DNA of 50,264 nt, taken from contig CAMAXT010000011.1 in the NCBI GenBank assembly GCA_945862295.1, positions 1 through 50,264 on the forward strand, in the 5' to 3' direction. Positions 34,706 through 43,143 of the stretch are shown in pieces; within the stretch, counting starts at the first letter, position 1; every line of letters begins with the position of its first letter. The DNA comes from Pseudobacteriovorax antillogorgiicola. GTDB taxonomy: Bacteria; Bdellovibrionota_B; Oligoflexia; Oligoflexales; CAIYRB01. The notes beneath the pieces are model-generated. The model ran no database searches, was not told where the DNA came from, and was given only the letters and a program-made list of their open reading frames with translations. The position numbers and the translations under genes are program-made.

Positions 34706-35304
34706 TTTTTTCTCATACTGAGTGCATTTTTAAAATATTCGGCGGTCTCTGTTGCGGCACTCAGAAAGTGCTGCTTCCACTGACTGTGCGAGTCAGGACC
34801 GACTGTGTTTGTGACACATAATACAACGGAAAACTCAGCGGCTTTCGCAGAAATTTCCGCGGCACAGGAATAGAGTTCGAGATTTTCAACACACTGGTCA
34901 GCAGCGTATTGCTCTGGAAGCGTGCCAATCGTACTGATCGATGGACCACAAAGAATGATTTTTTCGGCCAATCCTTGCACAAGATCGCAGCGTTTTTTTA
35001 AAGGAATGCTCGGAGCTGTGTCTTTGATTGTGTAACTAAATCCCATACGGTCGCTTGTTGGCAACCAATGGACTTCTTTTCCTGTTACTAAATAAGGCTT
35101 GGAAAAATGATTGAACGAGCCGCAGGTCCCGACAAAAACGACATTTTTTCCGCGGCATGCTTCGGCGATTGGCCGGGCATTTTTCGCAGCATTTAATGCG
35201 CCAATACCGAGAACGTGCACTTCCGGAGTGAACCCAAGCTGCTCGAGTACATTCTTTAGGGCTTCAACTTCGAATTTTGCTGCTGCGATAATTGATAAAT
35301 TCAC
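34702..35304 (-). CDS. Purine nucleosidase/phosphorylase-superfamily protein (MTAN or futalosine hydrolase-like)
   Basis: A 200-residue protein of the nucleoside phosphorylase/hydrolase fold. Seen are a beta strand start LSIIAAAKFEVEAL, the glycine motif VGTCGSF, a ribose-binding VENLELYS (equivalent of the MTAN MEMA segment) and a C-terminal VTNTVGPDSHSQW with an Asp/Ser pair in the place of the catalytic-loop Asp. It could be a methylthioadenosine/S-adenosylhomocysteine nucleosidase or a futalosine hydrolase of menaquinone synthesis; I cannot choose between them. It is 2 bases after the RNase J gene. Confidence 0.7.
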   Translation of the reverse strand: MNLSIIAAAKFEVEALKNVLEQLGFTPEVHVLGIGALNAAKNARPIAEACRGKNVVFVGTCGSFNHFSKPYLVTGKEVHWLPTSDRMGFSYTIKDTAPSIPLKKRCDLVQGLAEKIILCGPSISTIGTLPEQYAADQCVENLELYSCAAEISAKAAEFSVVLCVTNTVGPDSHSQWKQHFLSAATETAEYFKNALSMRKK

Positions 35305-35306
35305 GG

Positions 35307-37004
35307 TCAGACAATTCTGATTTTGTTGAGAACAACGGGTTTCTTGTTAATGAGACTTGAAACATTTCGTCGAAACGATATCCGCACTTCTTCGTTTAAA
35401 GCTTCGGTCCCATTGTTATTATTTTTTGTCAGTTCAGCAACTACTTTGATGATGTAGTTGCTTTGCTCTTTGTACCACTTTGCTAGTTCGATATGGCGGG
35501 GGAGTTCGATGCCGACTAGATCAATCTCTGGTTCCGATGACCACTTGTTTTCTTTTCGGTGAAACGTACCAGTTAAAATCGCGCAACCGAGTTCACCAAT
35601 TTTGTGGCGGTCTCGCATCGTTTCCCGTTTTAATGGAATATATGATTCGCTATCGACGAATTTCATATCGAAATCGACACGTTTTAACCAATGCACACCT
35701 TTTTGATCGATGTCGACGACGTCTCCTGCGGTAATGACTTGGCACTGGCTAGGGCGTAAATTAGCGGTTAAGCCGGTATCGGCGTTCGCAGATTGTTGCT
35801 GAAAATTACCGTGAATTGGCAAAAAAGTCTTCGGCCGAACTAAGTTAATCAGTCGGGTAATGTCGCCGCGGTAGCCATGACCAGAAACGTGAATTCCAGG
35901 GTTCTCACGAGCAGTAATGACTTTCGCCCCTGACTGCAAGATCTGATCAATCATATCGATGATTGGCTTTTCATTGCCTGGGATAATTCGAGAAGAAAAA
36001 ATGACAGTATCAGTTGCGCTGAGTTTGTATTTTTTCCCCTCATTCTTTGCGATGCGCGCTAATGCAGATCGCCATTCTGCTTGGCAACCAGTCAGCATGA
36101 TCATAAGTTTTTCGCGCGGGCAGTTGTTTACAGACGTTTCGGTGAGCATCATGCTTTCTGGAATGTCGATAAGACCAAAAGATTTGCCAAAAGCAATGGT
36201 TTGCTCCATTCCGGCTCCCATAATGAAAAGCCGTCGGCCGGTCGTTTTGCAAACTTCGATAACCGACTGTAACCGCCAAAGGTTACTGGAAAAAGTTGTC
36301 AAAAGAACTGCGCCGGGAGCGCGCGAAACCTCATCAAGTAACGGCTTAAATACGGATTTCTCGCCCGGACAATTGCCCTCTCTGTGCGCGTTCGTTGAGT
36401 CGCAGAGCAAGACGTCAACGCCTTCATTGCCGATAGCGTGCAGCCGCGCCGAGTCGAAAGGCTTTTCTGTCAACGGATCGGGATCGAGTTTGAAATCGCC
36501 GCTGTGAAAAACTTTCACTTCCGGCGTTTTGATCAGGAGAGAGCAGGCCATGGGAATCGAGTGGTTGATGTGCACATATTCAAACGAGATGTCGGAATTT
36601 TTGACTTCATCACCAGGTTCAACTTCGCGCAGCTGGTATTTATCGATGTTGCCTTTTCGACGAGCGATCTTTGTTCGGAAGAGCTCACAGGTCCAGGGTG
36701 TCCCATAAATCGGAGCTGGCCATTGATCAATTATGTAAGGCAGTGCACCGAGGTGATCTTCATGTCCGTGCGTGAGAATATACGCTTCAACCCCGCCGCA
36801 GGCCTCAATAAGAGGCGCAAAATCAGGGAAAATCGCTTCAATGCCGAGCTTTGCGGGATCTGGAAAGCGGACGCCGCAATCGATGAGATAGAGCTTGCCG
36901 TTATATAATATGCCGGTGGAATTCATACCGAATTCGCCGCAACCACCCACCGGAACCATACGAAGAACGCCTTTTTTGGCGTAGGTAATAAATGGAGTAT
37001 CCAA
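35307..37004 (-). CDS. rnj: Ribonuclease J (metallo-beta-lactamase / beta-CASP RNase)
   Basis: A 565-residue endo- and 5'-exoribonuclease. The metal site THGHEDHLGAL is followed by NHSIPMACSLLI, FHSGDFKLD and DSTNAHREGNCPGE, the beta-CASP domain, then HVSGHGYRGD and FLPIHGNFQQQ, and a C-terminal domain. It follows the RNase J family closely, including the start GGCGEFGMNSTGI. It lies 18 bases after the agmX-like gene and 2 bases before the nucleosidase gene, so it appears to be an inner member of the exbB-agmX transcript. Confidence 0.94.
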   Translation of the reverse strand: MDTPFITYAKKGVLRMVPVGGCGEFGMNSTGILYNGKLYLIDCGVRFPDPAKLGIEAIFPDFAPLIEACGGVEAYILTHGHEDHLGALPYIIDQWPAPIYGTPWTCELFRTKIARRKGNIDKYQLREVEPGDEVKNSDISFEYVHINHSIPMACSLLIKTPEVKVFHSGDFKLDPDPLTEKPFDSARLHAIGNEGVDVLLCDSTNAHREGNCPGEKSVFKPLLDEVSRAPGAVLLTTFSSNLWRLQSVIEVCKTTGRRLFIMGAGMEQTIAFGKSFGLIDIPESMMLTETSVNNCPREKLMIMLTGCQAEWRSALARIAKNEGKKYKLSATDTVIFSSRIIPGNEKPIIDMIDQILQSGAKVITARENPGIHVSGHGYRGDITRLINLVRPKTFLPIHGNFQQQSANADTGLTANLRPSQCQVITAGDVVDIDQKGVHWLKRVDFDMKFVDSESYIPLKRETMRDRHKIGELGCAILTGTFHRKENKWSSEPEIDLVGIELPRHIELAKWYKEQSNYIIKVVAELTKNNNNGTEALNEEVRISFRRNVSSLINKKPVVLNKIRIV

Positions 37005-37022
37005 AAAATTCCTCAGACCGTG

Positions 37023-38654
37023 TTAGCCCTTATTGGGCGAAAAAACAAATGGGTAACTAATCTCGACGCTACCATTCTGAGGATTAGGAAATTGCCACGT
37101 GCTCATTTTTTCTTTGATGCACTTTTCGAGCTTCTTGTCCTTGATTGTTGAGCTAGCTAACTCAACCCCGCTGACCACACCTCGAGAATTGATCGTCCAT
37201 TTCCATTCCATCGTTCCAACCGCTTTATCGTTTCGACGGAGGCTTTGTTCATAGCAGATTTGCAGCTGAAATTTATGCTGATTTATAAAACGTTCGACCA
37301 AAGCCTTCTCGATGGTACCTGTTTTCACCGTGGCAACTTTGTCTTGGTGTGCAACTTGTTTGGACGCAAATCCCATTCCCTGCATCTGCTTTAGACGATC
37401 ATCGAGACTTTGAAAATCGAAATCGGAAAGATAAGTAGCGAATGTCGACTCGGGGAGAAATCTAATCGGTTCTTCGAATGATGATGCTTTCTTTTTAAGA
37501 TGGATTTGGGCAATCTGTGCAGTTTTTCCGAGTTTCAAAGCATCAAGATACATCTGATCTTCAGACGATTCCGGATTGAAGGCGGCCGAAACACTGTCAA
37601 CGAACTTCTTTAGCGCGTCATTGCCGCGACCGACGTTTCGGTAGTCATCGAAAGTGTATTCTTCTTCTTTCGGGAATTCTGCCGACACGACGCGGCGAGC
37701 TTTTAGGGAGAATTCGAAGCCTTCTTGCATGATATCGAGCTTATCAATGACTCTTTGCATCGTGCCGACCATGGTTTCGCCAACGACGGCGGGAATCGCC
37801 ACCATTGTGGTTTTACCGCGCGCTTTGATGTGATCGCGGGTATCACTTTGTTTGGAGGCAAAAGATTGGATCAATGCCGCCTGATTTTCGCGCATCTCCT
37901 CGTATTTTGCCACAGATGTTGGAAACAAAAGATTTTCGTTACGTATTTCCATGCCAACCATGTTTTCAGCAACGGCTGAATAATAGTTGATCACAGAACG
38001 AACCGGTGCTAAGCGGTTGTAGTTTTTCTGAAGTGCTTCAGGCGCGGTTTCAAAGTGTTTTGGGTGAACGAATGGTAGGCTATATTCCGGTCTGATCTCT
38101 GCGATGTTCTTGGGGTTGTATGATTTTCGACCCATCAAGCCAACCACGAAACTACCGACTAACACGGACCCTACCAATAATGCAGAACCAAACGCCATGC
38201 GTTCAGTGCGATTGGTTAAGTGCAGACCAAGAAGACTGCCCTTATAGGACTTACTGACGCCAGATTTCGCTTTTTTGTCGGACTTAGGCTTCTCATTAGT
38301 GATTTTAACCATAATCCGTAGATCGTTGTGCGTGATACTTGCGTAGTCTCCCCGCACCATATCGATAGAGGACTGACCTTTTTCTTGCCTGGTAATGCGG
38401 ACAAGTTCGCCCGTTGTCGTGGCGAAACCTTCCCAGCCATGTTCAATAATAAGTTTGGCGGTAGATTTAGTGCAGCTGAGAAATAGATACTGCGTATTGT
38501 TAATCGGATAAAATGGCAGAACTAAAGGCCCTGTGCCTTTTGAGGTAAGTTTCAGGTTTTCGTTTGTAAGATCCTTTTCAACAGTAGCAAGAGTAGCCCC
38601 ATTTTGGAGTACTTTTATGTATAGATAAAGTTTTCTTTTCGAGCTTTTGGCCAT
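37023..38654 (-). CDS. AgmX/PglI C-terminal-domain protein (TonB-like energy transducer)
   Basis: A 543-residue protein with three parts: a cytoplasmic N-terminal domain of about 150 residues, one membrane helix (about 175-200, GSALLVGSVLVGSFVVGLMG) and a long periplasmic part. The last 95 residues match the AgmX/PglI domain: ICYEQSL, then GTMEWKWTINSRGVVSGVELASST, KKLEKCIKEKMSTWQFP and ISYPFVF, with the conserved pair of Cys. In Myxococcus such proteins work with ExbB/ExbD-like AglRQS motors in gliding. Here the ExbB-like and two ExbD-like genes lie just upstream, so the four form a proton-driven transducer by inference. Confidence 0.85.
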   Translation of the reverse strand: MAKSSKRKLYLYIKVLQNGATLATVEKDLTNENLKLTSKGTGPLVLPFYPINNTQYLFLSCTKSTAKLIIEHGWEGFATTTGELVRITRQEKGQSSIDMVRGDYASITHNDLRIMVKITNEKPKSDKKAKSGVSKSYKGSLLGLHLTNRTERMAFGSALLVGSVLVGSFVVGLMGRKSYNPKNIAEIRPEYSLPFVHPKHFETAPEALQKNYNRLAPVRSVINYYSAVAENMVGMEIRNENLLFPTSVAKYEEMRENQAALIQSFASKQSDTRDHIKARGKTTMVAIPAVVGETMVGTMQRVIDKLDIMQEGFEFSLKARRVVSAEFPKEEEYTFDDYRNVGRGNDALKKFVDSVSAAFNPESSEDQMYLDALKLGKTAQIAQIHLKKKASSFEEPIRFLPESTFATYLSDFDFQSLDDRLKQMQGMGFASKQVAHQDKVATVKTGTIEKALVERFINQHKFQLQICYEQSLRRNDKAVGTMEWKWTINSRGVVSGVELASSTIKDKKLEKCIKEKMSTWQFPNPQNGSVEISYPFVFSPNKG

Positions 38655-38671
38655 GTTTCTCGAACCGTTTA

Positions 38672-39244
38672 CTAGAAATTATCTGTTTTTAATCGGCTTG
38701 CGTTGTCGTTAAGAGCCGACGCGTTTTCGTCATAGAGATTTATTGTTTCGAACCCGTAGTTTGAGATCCCGGCTTCAGCTAGAGCGTAAAGTATTGGGCG
38801 GAAGTGGCGGTATTTGAGCTTTTGATCGACCGCCAATACAACGCGCTTTTGGCTTTGATAGATACGCTTGGAAAGTGCTGCTGATTTAATTTCTTCGTTT
38901 ACACGTGCTTTCAGGTGCAAGACGAAAGCGTCGAGTGATTCAATAGTTTGAACTTCCTCGGACCAACTAAAAATACGTCGATTGTTGTCTGCGACAGTAA
39001 TTTTTCCTTCCTCGGATGTAACAGAGAACCAAATTACACTATCCTCAGCCTCTTCTCCTGATAATGGAAGAACTGAGGCGCCGTGTCCTGCGCGAGGATT
39101 TGTACTTAAAACCACATGTGCGGTTAACAATAGTACGAGGAAAAACGAAATCAGGCAGGGAAATGGGTACCATGAAGACGATTCTCTTAATCGCTGCTTT
39201 GCAGCCATCATCGCATAATAAACATTTGGTGATCTTGGTTTCAA
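38672..39244 (-). CDS. ExbD/TolR-like protein, second copy
   Basis: A 190-residue bitopic protein: basic N-terminus, one helix (about residues 27-46, PFPCLISFFLVLLLTAHVVL) and a periplasmic domain. The end of that domain, VVLAVDQKLKYRHFRPILYALAEAGISNYG, follows the ExbD/TolR pattern. The helix contains no Asp or Glu, although ExbD and TolR use an Asp there to carry protons. Its start overlaps the other ExbD-like gene by 4 bases. It may be a structural partner of the active subunit. Confidence 0.8.
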   Translation of the reverse strand: MKPRSPNVYYAMMAAKQRLRESSSWYPFPCLISFFLVLLLTAHVVLSTNPRAGHGASVLPLSGEEAEDSVIWFSVTSEEGKITVADNNRRIFSWSEEVQTIESLDAFVLHLKARVNEEIKSAALSKRIYQSQKRVVLAVDQKLKYRHFRPILYALAEAGISNYGFETINLYDENASALNDNASRLKTDNF

Positions 39245-39798
39245 AGCGCAAAACCTCCGCCCAAGATGACCCGAGCGTAGTTTCCATGTTCTTTAAGTTG
39301 AGCCAGAACTTGGATCACTATGGGCATCGGAATGTCGCCAGAAGGCACAAAAACTAGGACATTATCTCGTGGGATATTTGCTTTTGCAGTTCGATTTTTC
39401 TGCCATTTTTCCAGATCAACAATCAGATCGCCGGTGCGCGGAATGTTGTCAACATGCGGAACGACAAACTTATTATCGTTTCTTTCAATTGCACTCGAAA
39501 ACGATGCGAGGTCACCGAAATAGAAACCCTTCAGCGTCATCAGAACTGCTGTAGTGTTGTCTTTTAGTGAGTCATAGGTTGTTTCTTCGAAATTGTGGAA
39601 GCCTAGATCCTTGACAGCGGCTTGAACCACCGGGATTTCAGCAGAAACGACGCCGTAGCGCGACTGCATGGTCACGGCTCTGAAGCCAAACCCTAAGATC
39701 ACAGAAAGCCCAAGAATCCCGATGGTGGCGATTACGATGGGCCACTCTAGATCAGATGATTTCTTCTTCGTCCTTGATGTCATCCACCGATACGTCAT
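39241..39798 (-). CDS. ExbD/TolR-like protein, first copy
   Basis: About 185 residues from the ATG at 39798. One helix (about residues 20-40) follows the acidic SSDLEW, and a periplasmic domain ends NVLVFVPSGDIPMPIVIQVLAQLKEHG, as in ExbD. An acidic D/E pair stands at the edge of the helix, but none lies in the hydrophobic core. The frame is open to 39933, which would overlap exbB by about 180 bases. Of the internal ATGs at 39798 and 39783, the first has a GGAAGA upstream and is preferred. The overlap with exbB is then 47 bases. Confidence 0.76.
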   Translation of the reverse strand: MTYRWMTSRTKKKSSDLEWPIVIATIGILGLSVILGFGFRAVTMQSRYGVVSAEIPVVQAAVKDLGFHNFEETTYDSLKDNTTAVLMTLKGFYFGDLASFSSAIERNDNKFVVPHVDNIPRTGDLIVDLEKWQKNRTAKANIPRDNVLVFVPSGDIPMPIVIQVLAQLKEHGNYARVILGGGFAL

Positions 39799-40543
39799 CA
39801 AACGATTCTTCCGGTTGAGTTTGTGTTTCTGCGGCCATTGGTTGAGCGGATTCGCTGACTGAGCGGTCAGAACTTGCATCAGAAACCGAGCCAGATTCCA
39901 TAGGCATAAAGGCAGCCATTTCTTGCGGTGCAAGAAGGTTGGTTACGACCGCAACACCGTGGTGCATACGGTCTGTAAGAGTTGCGGCTATTCCTTTCAG
40001 GAAATAGAACCCAGCCATCAACACCATGCCGAACAAGAGTCCCATGGCAGTTGGGTTAAGTGATGCTGCAATCCCTTGCGCAAGAGATGATTGCTTGCGT
40101 GCCGAATCAAGGACGTCGATTGATTGGAATGCGCCAAACAAGGCATCGATTGTTCCTAAGATACCAACGAGCATGATGATCATACTGATTGCTGGTAGAG
40201 CACCAAGTCTTCGTTCGATGTTTGGAATGAATCCGATTGCTTCTTCTTCAATCGTGCCGCGGATGCGTGACGGATCTGATTCCGCAGCTTCTAAGGCGCG
40301 CAGAGATATTTTAGGCAGTGATGTCGACGACACGTTTTTACAAAGTGTGATCGCGCGGTCGTGATCTTCTGCATGAACCATTTTCTTAAGGTTCAGTAGA
40401 AACTTTGGAAAGTCGATGTTGTAAACAAATTGCAACATGATCAAACGCTCGATCATCAGCACAAAGGCGATGAACCCGAGCACTAAGATTGCAATTACAT
40501 ACCCATTAGCTGATTGTAGGCTTAGTGCCAGCTGACCCCACAT
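39752..40543 (-). CDS. ExbB/TolQ/MotA-family proton channel protein
   Basis: A 263-residue, three-helix inner-membrane channel subunit. The first helix is VIAILVLGFIAFVLMIERLIML. The cytoplasmic loop leads to the paired helices with the family blocks RRLGALPAISMIIMLVGILGTIDALFGAF and AASLNPTAMGLLFGMVLM. The TA of the last helix, equivalent to the proton-path Thr of ExbB/TolQ, is kept. The C-terminal tail is long, rich in Ser, Glu and Asp. It is the first gene of the exbB-exbD-exbD-agmX-rnj array and has an AT-rich hairpin in its leader. Confidence 0.88.
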   Translation of the reverse strand: MWGQLALSLQSANGYVIAILVLGFIAFVLMIERLIMLQFVYNIDFPKFLLNLKKMVHAEDHDRAITLCKNVSSTSLPKISLRALEAAESDPSRIRGTIEEEAIGFIPNIERRLGALPAISMIIMLVGILGTIDALFGAFQSIDVLDSARKQSSLAQGIAASLNPTAMGLLFGMVLMAGFYFLKGIAATLTDRMHHGVAVVTNLLAPQEMAAFMPMESGSVSDASSDRSVSESAQPMAAETQTQPEESFDDVSVDDIKDEEEII

Positions 40544-40556
40544 GGTTGCCTCGCTT

Positions 40557-40593
40557 AGATAATAATTTTCTCTTTGATTATTATATATTATCT
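40557..40593. promoter_or_regulatory. AT-rich inverted repeats in the exbB-like gene leader
   Basis: Two overlapping 8-bp perfect inverted repeats occur: AGATAATA (40557-40564) with TATTATCT (40586-40593), and ATAATAAT (40559-40566) with ATTATTAT (40577-40584). On the minus strand a TATAAT lies within them. The structure sits 14 to 50 bases before the ATG at 40543, next to a GAGG ribosome binding site, so it could be an operator or could restrict translation. Confidence 0.5.
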
Positions 40594-40692
40594 CGTTGGC
40601 TGCTGCGAAATCGCTCGCGACAGATTCATGCTTAAAATACCAATCTCACATTGGATTTGAGTCATTATGTTGAAAACATCAAATTTTGATCA

Positions 40693-42285
40693 TTATTTCT
40701 TACGAGAACGAATGCGGCTAGGTTTTGGATCTTCGATGTCAATTTGAATGGCTTCGGACTTCTTTTCTGCTGCACCAGGAGAGTTATTGGCCGTGCTTGT
40801 TTTTAGAGTCATCGCTCCAGAGTCATGGGCCCTGACGCAGGCTTTTAAAATTTCTGGATCAAAGAGTTCTTTTTCTTCGACGATGCGCTGAACCGCTGCT
40901 GATTGATCCATAAATCCAGAATATGCTCTGCCAGACACCATCGCATCGAATACATCTGCAATGGCGACAATTCTTCCAAAAAACGGAATATCTTCGCCCG
41001 CCAAGCCATCTGGGTAACCTGTACCGTCCCATTTCTCATGATGATGTTTCACACCGGAAACAAAGCGATGTGCATTCGGCATGTGGGAGATGATGTTACT
41101 ACCGATCGTTGGGTGCAGTTTCATTTCGTCATATTCTTCGGAACTCAGAAGTGAGGCTTTCTTTAATATTGCGTCGGGAATACCTATTTTTCCGATGTCA
41201 TGACAAAGTGCGCTGACAAGGAGGAGTTTTTTTGTTTCGCGATTGAGCTTAAGTTCGTCAGCGATCGCAACACAGTAGCGACTGACTCGTTCTGAGTGAC
41301 CGAGTGTGTAGGTGTCTTTGGCTTCAATTGTGGCAACGACTGTTTCGATCATACCGACCATCCAGGCGTCGATCTCGCGTCTTAGAAGCATGGTCTCAAA
41401 GCTTGGCGCTGAGCGGCTGATGAGGGCTTGGACCATTTCAAGTTCTTTAGGCGTGTTGGCGTACTCGACATTATCGATTTCAATGTGAATGACACAGATC
41501 GTTTCGTTATTATGAATCATTGGAAAGATGATGCGGTTGCGGTTTGCACTTCCAGCATTTCCCGCATCTGAGATCAAAAGCACACCTTGCTTTCTCGCGA
41601 CAACGTCTTCGAGTGACCGTTGGCTGAGAAGAAAAGACTTCTGCTTCTTTTTGAATTGTCTCGACGCGTAGGGAATAAGTTGTCTATTCGCGGCAGCCCA
41701 AACGAAAACCGCGGCTCTTGAAATCGACGGCATCAACTGACCAATGGACTTTAGCAGAGTTTTGCTGGCCTCTTCGAGGTCGTCAATCACCAGGATGTTG
41801 CTGTGCAGGTCATAAATTTCTTTGACCGATTTTAAATTGTCTTGCAGCTGTTCGACGACACTGACTTGACTCAGTCTTATCGGCGTGTATTTAACGTCAT
41901 CGTGGCTTTTTCCAAGGTCGATTGGTCCTTTTAGGCCGAGGTCATCGGAGAGCACCATATCAAAATTGACGAATTCAGAGGTGATTTGGATGTCTGGCTC
42001 GGAAGCGGCAAACTGAAACTCCGTCGAGCCGATCAGGATTTTGTCGCCGTTCTTTATGATCGAGTTGAGGATCTTGTCGCCGTTGATATAGGTGCCGTTT
42101 TTTGATTCGAGGTCCTCGCAAATGTAGAGTCGACCGCGTTTTTTGATACGAAAATGAAACCGCGACACTTCTTCGTCATCGACAACGAAGGTGTTGGTTT
42201 GATCCCGGCCAAAAGTTGCGGGGAATTCGGTTAATGCTAGACGTTTGCCCGCATTGTATCCGCGTTCCACAATCAATAATGACAT
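40693..42285 (-). CDS. FHA domain plus HD-GYP domain signalling protein (putative c-di-GMP phosphodiesterase)
   Basis: From the ATG at 42285 about 530 residues. An N-terminal FHA domain contains FGRDQTN, SRFHFRIKK and SKNGTYINGD, the residues that read phosphothreonine. A middle region (about 150-310) looks like a GAF-type sensor by position. The C-terminal HD-GYP domain has HSERVSRY, CHDIGKIGIPD, HHEKWDGTGYPDGLAG and IVAIADVFDAM, all metal and GYP residues in place, so it should be able to hydrolyse c-di-GMP. The frame continues upstream to a TTG at 42372; the ATG was chosen because it has a G-rich ribosome binding site. It stands 149 bases before exbB, in the same direction. Confidence 0.86.
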   Translation of the reverse strand: MSLLIVERGYNAGKRLALTEFPATFGRDQTNTFVVDDEEVSRFHFRIKKRGRLYICEDLESKNGTYINGDKILNSIIKNGDKILIGSTEFQFAASEPDIQITSEFVNFDMVLSDDLGLKGPIDLGKSHDDVKYTPIRLSQVSVVEQLQDNLKSVKEIYDLHSNILVIDDLEEASKTLLKSIGQLMPSISRAAVFVWAAANRQLIPYASRQFKKKQKSFLLSQRSLEDVVARKQGVLLISDAGNAGSANRNRIIFPMIHNNETICVIHIEIDNVEYANTPKELEMVQALISRSAPSFETMLLRREIDAWMVGMIETVVATIEAKDTYTLGHSERVSRYCVAIADELKLNRETKKLLLVSALCHDIGKIGIPDAILKKASLLSSEEYDEMKLHPTIGSNIISHMPNAHRFVSGVKHHHEKWDGTGYPDGLAGEDIPFFGRIVAIADVFDAMVSGRAYSGFMDQSAAVQRIVEEKELFDPEILKACVRAHDSGAMTLKTSTANNSPGAAEKKSEAIQIDIEDPKPSRIRSRKK

Positions 42286-42445
42286 TCCTGCCCCCAGTAC
42301 TTTCCTATCGGCGGTTTTAATGGCTAGCTGAACCCTTTGGCGATTTGAGCCGGGGGTAAAGTTTTCTGGCAACTTGCCGAAATGTTTGGAGAGTAGGTGT
42401 GCCTGGGTTCAGGCCCATGCCCTACAGATAGCGGGAGGAGTTACC

Positions 42446-42883
42446 GTGGCAATTGCCAAAATAAAAATGACGATGTTTGCGGTTTTCACATGCGTGTCCT
42501 TCGGGACTGTGGCTCGCGGAACTGGCTTGCCGAAAATTGGTGAGCGCGTTTACGTGATTAAAAAAGATAGCTCTCAACCTGTTTCGATCGAGAAAGATGT
42601 GAGCGCAACTAAGGACAGCGATGTCGTTTTGAAAGACCCGAGTTTAACGACGACGACACGACAACCGGTTCGAAAAGTAGAGAATAAGACTGTTTTGAAG
42701 GTGATTAAGCCAGCAAAAAAGAGTGGCCAGATGAGCTTTAAACCAGTGGCAATTAATGGAAATATGAAAAATCCACGCGTGGAGTTTCAGCGCGAATACC
42801 TGAAAGTAGGCATTGCTGAAGAGTCCTACGGTGTGGACTTTTTCCAAAAGGTGAACGAGCCGCTCACCAACTCAGATTTCTGA
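42446..42883 (+). CDS. Small exported protein of unknown function
   Basis: A 145-residue protein starting at GTG 42446, where GGGAGGAG lies 5 bases upstream. A signal peptide is likely (MTMFAVFTCVSFGTVARG). The mature part is basic and Lys/Val/Thr-rich with no Cys (about residues 30-100) and ends in a segment NPRVEFQREYLKVGIAEESYG. I recognise no family. It is divergent from the FHA/HD-GYP gene, so the two may share regulation. Confidence 0.65.
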   Translation: MAIAKIKMTMFAVFTCVSFGTVARGTGLPKIGERVYVIKKDSSQPVSIEKDVSATKDSDVVLKDPSLTTTTRQPVRKVENKTVLKVIKPAKKSGQMSFKPVAINGNMKNPRVEFQREYLKVGIAEESYGVDFFQKVNEPLTNSDF

Positions 42884-43143
42884 GTGAGTCAGCGGAGCGA
42901 AGTTCCCCGATCCGTCAGCCCCCGAGCCCCTTAGAGCCCTTCCCGTTTCTGCCGGCCGTATATTAAGTTTGTATAAGCGATACCATATGAGTATCAGCAT
43001 TTGACTGGCTGGTCAACTTAAAAGAAATTGCAGGCCCCAGCGCGACTTCTGATAGATATCATGCAATGAAATTAATACTATACCATTCAATCGGGACAAT
43101 CCTTAATCGGTTTAAAACATGTTTCAGAATGTGAGCACCTGTT

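Noticed and set aside
35959-36507. 182-codon open frame on the plus strand, antisense to the RNase J gene.
   Set aside because: It lies fully inside a conserved gene and its translation has no recognisable features.
26813-42966. A 15-base motif CCGGCCG(C/T)ATATTAA in two intergenic regions, 26813-26827 and 42952-42966.
   Set aside because: With one mismatch, a match of this length is expected by chance many times in 50 kb, and the position relative to possible -10 elements differs between copies.
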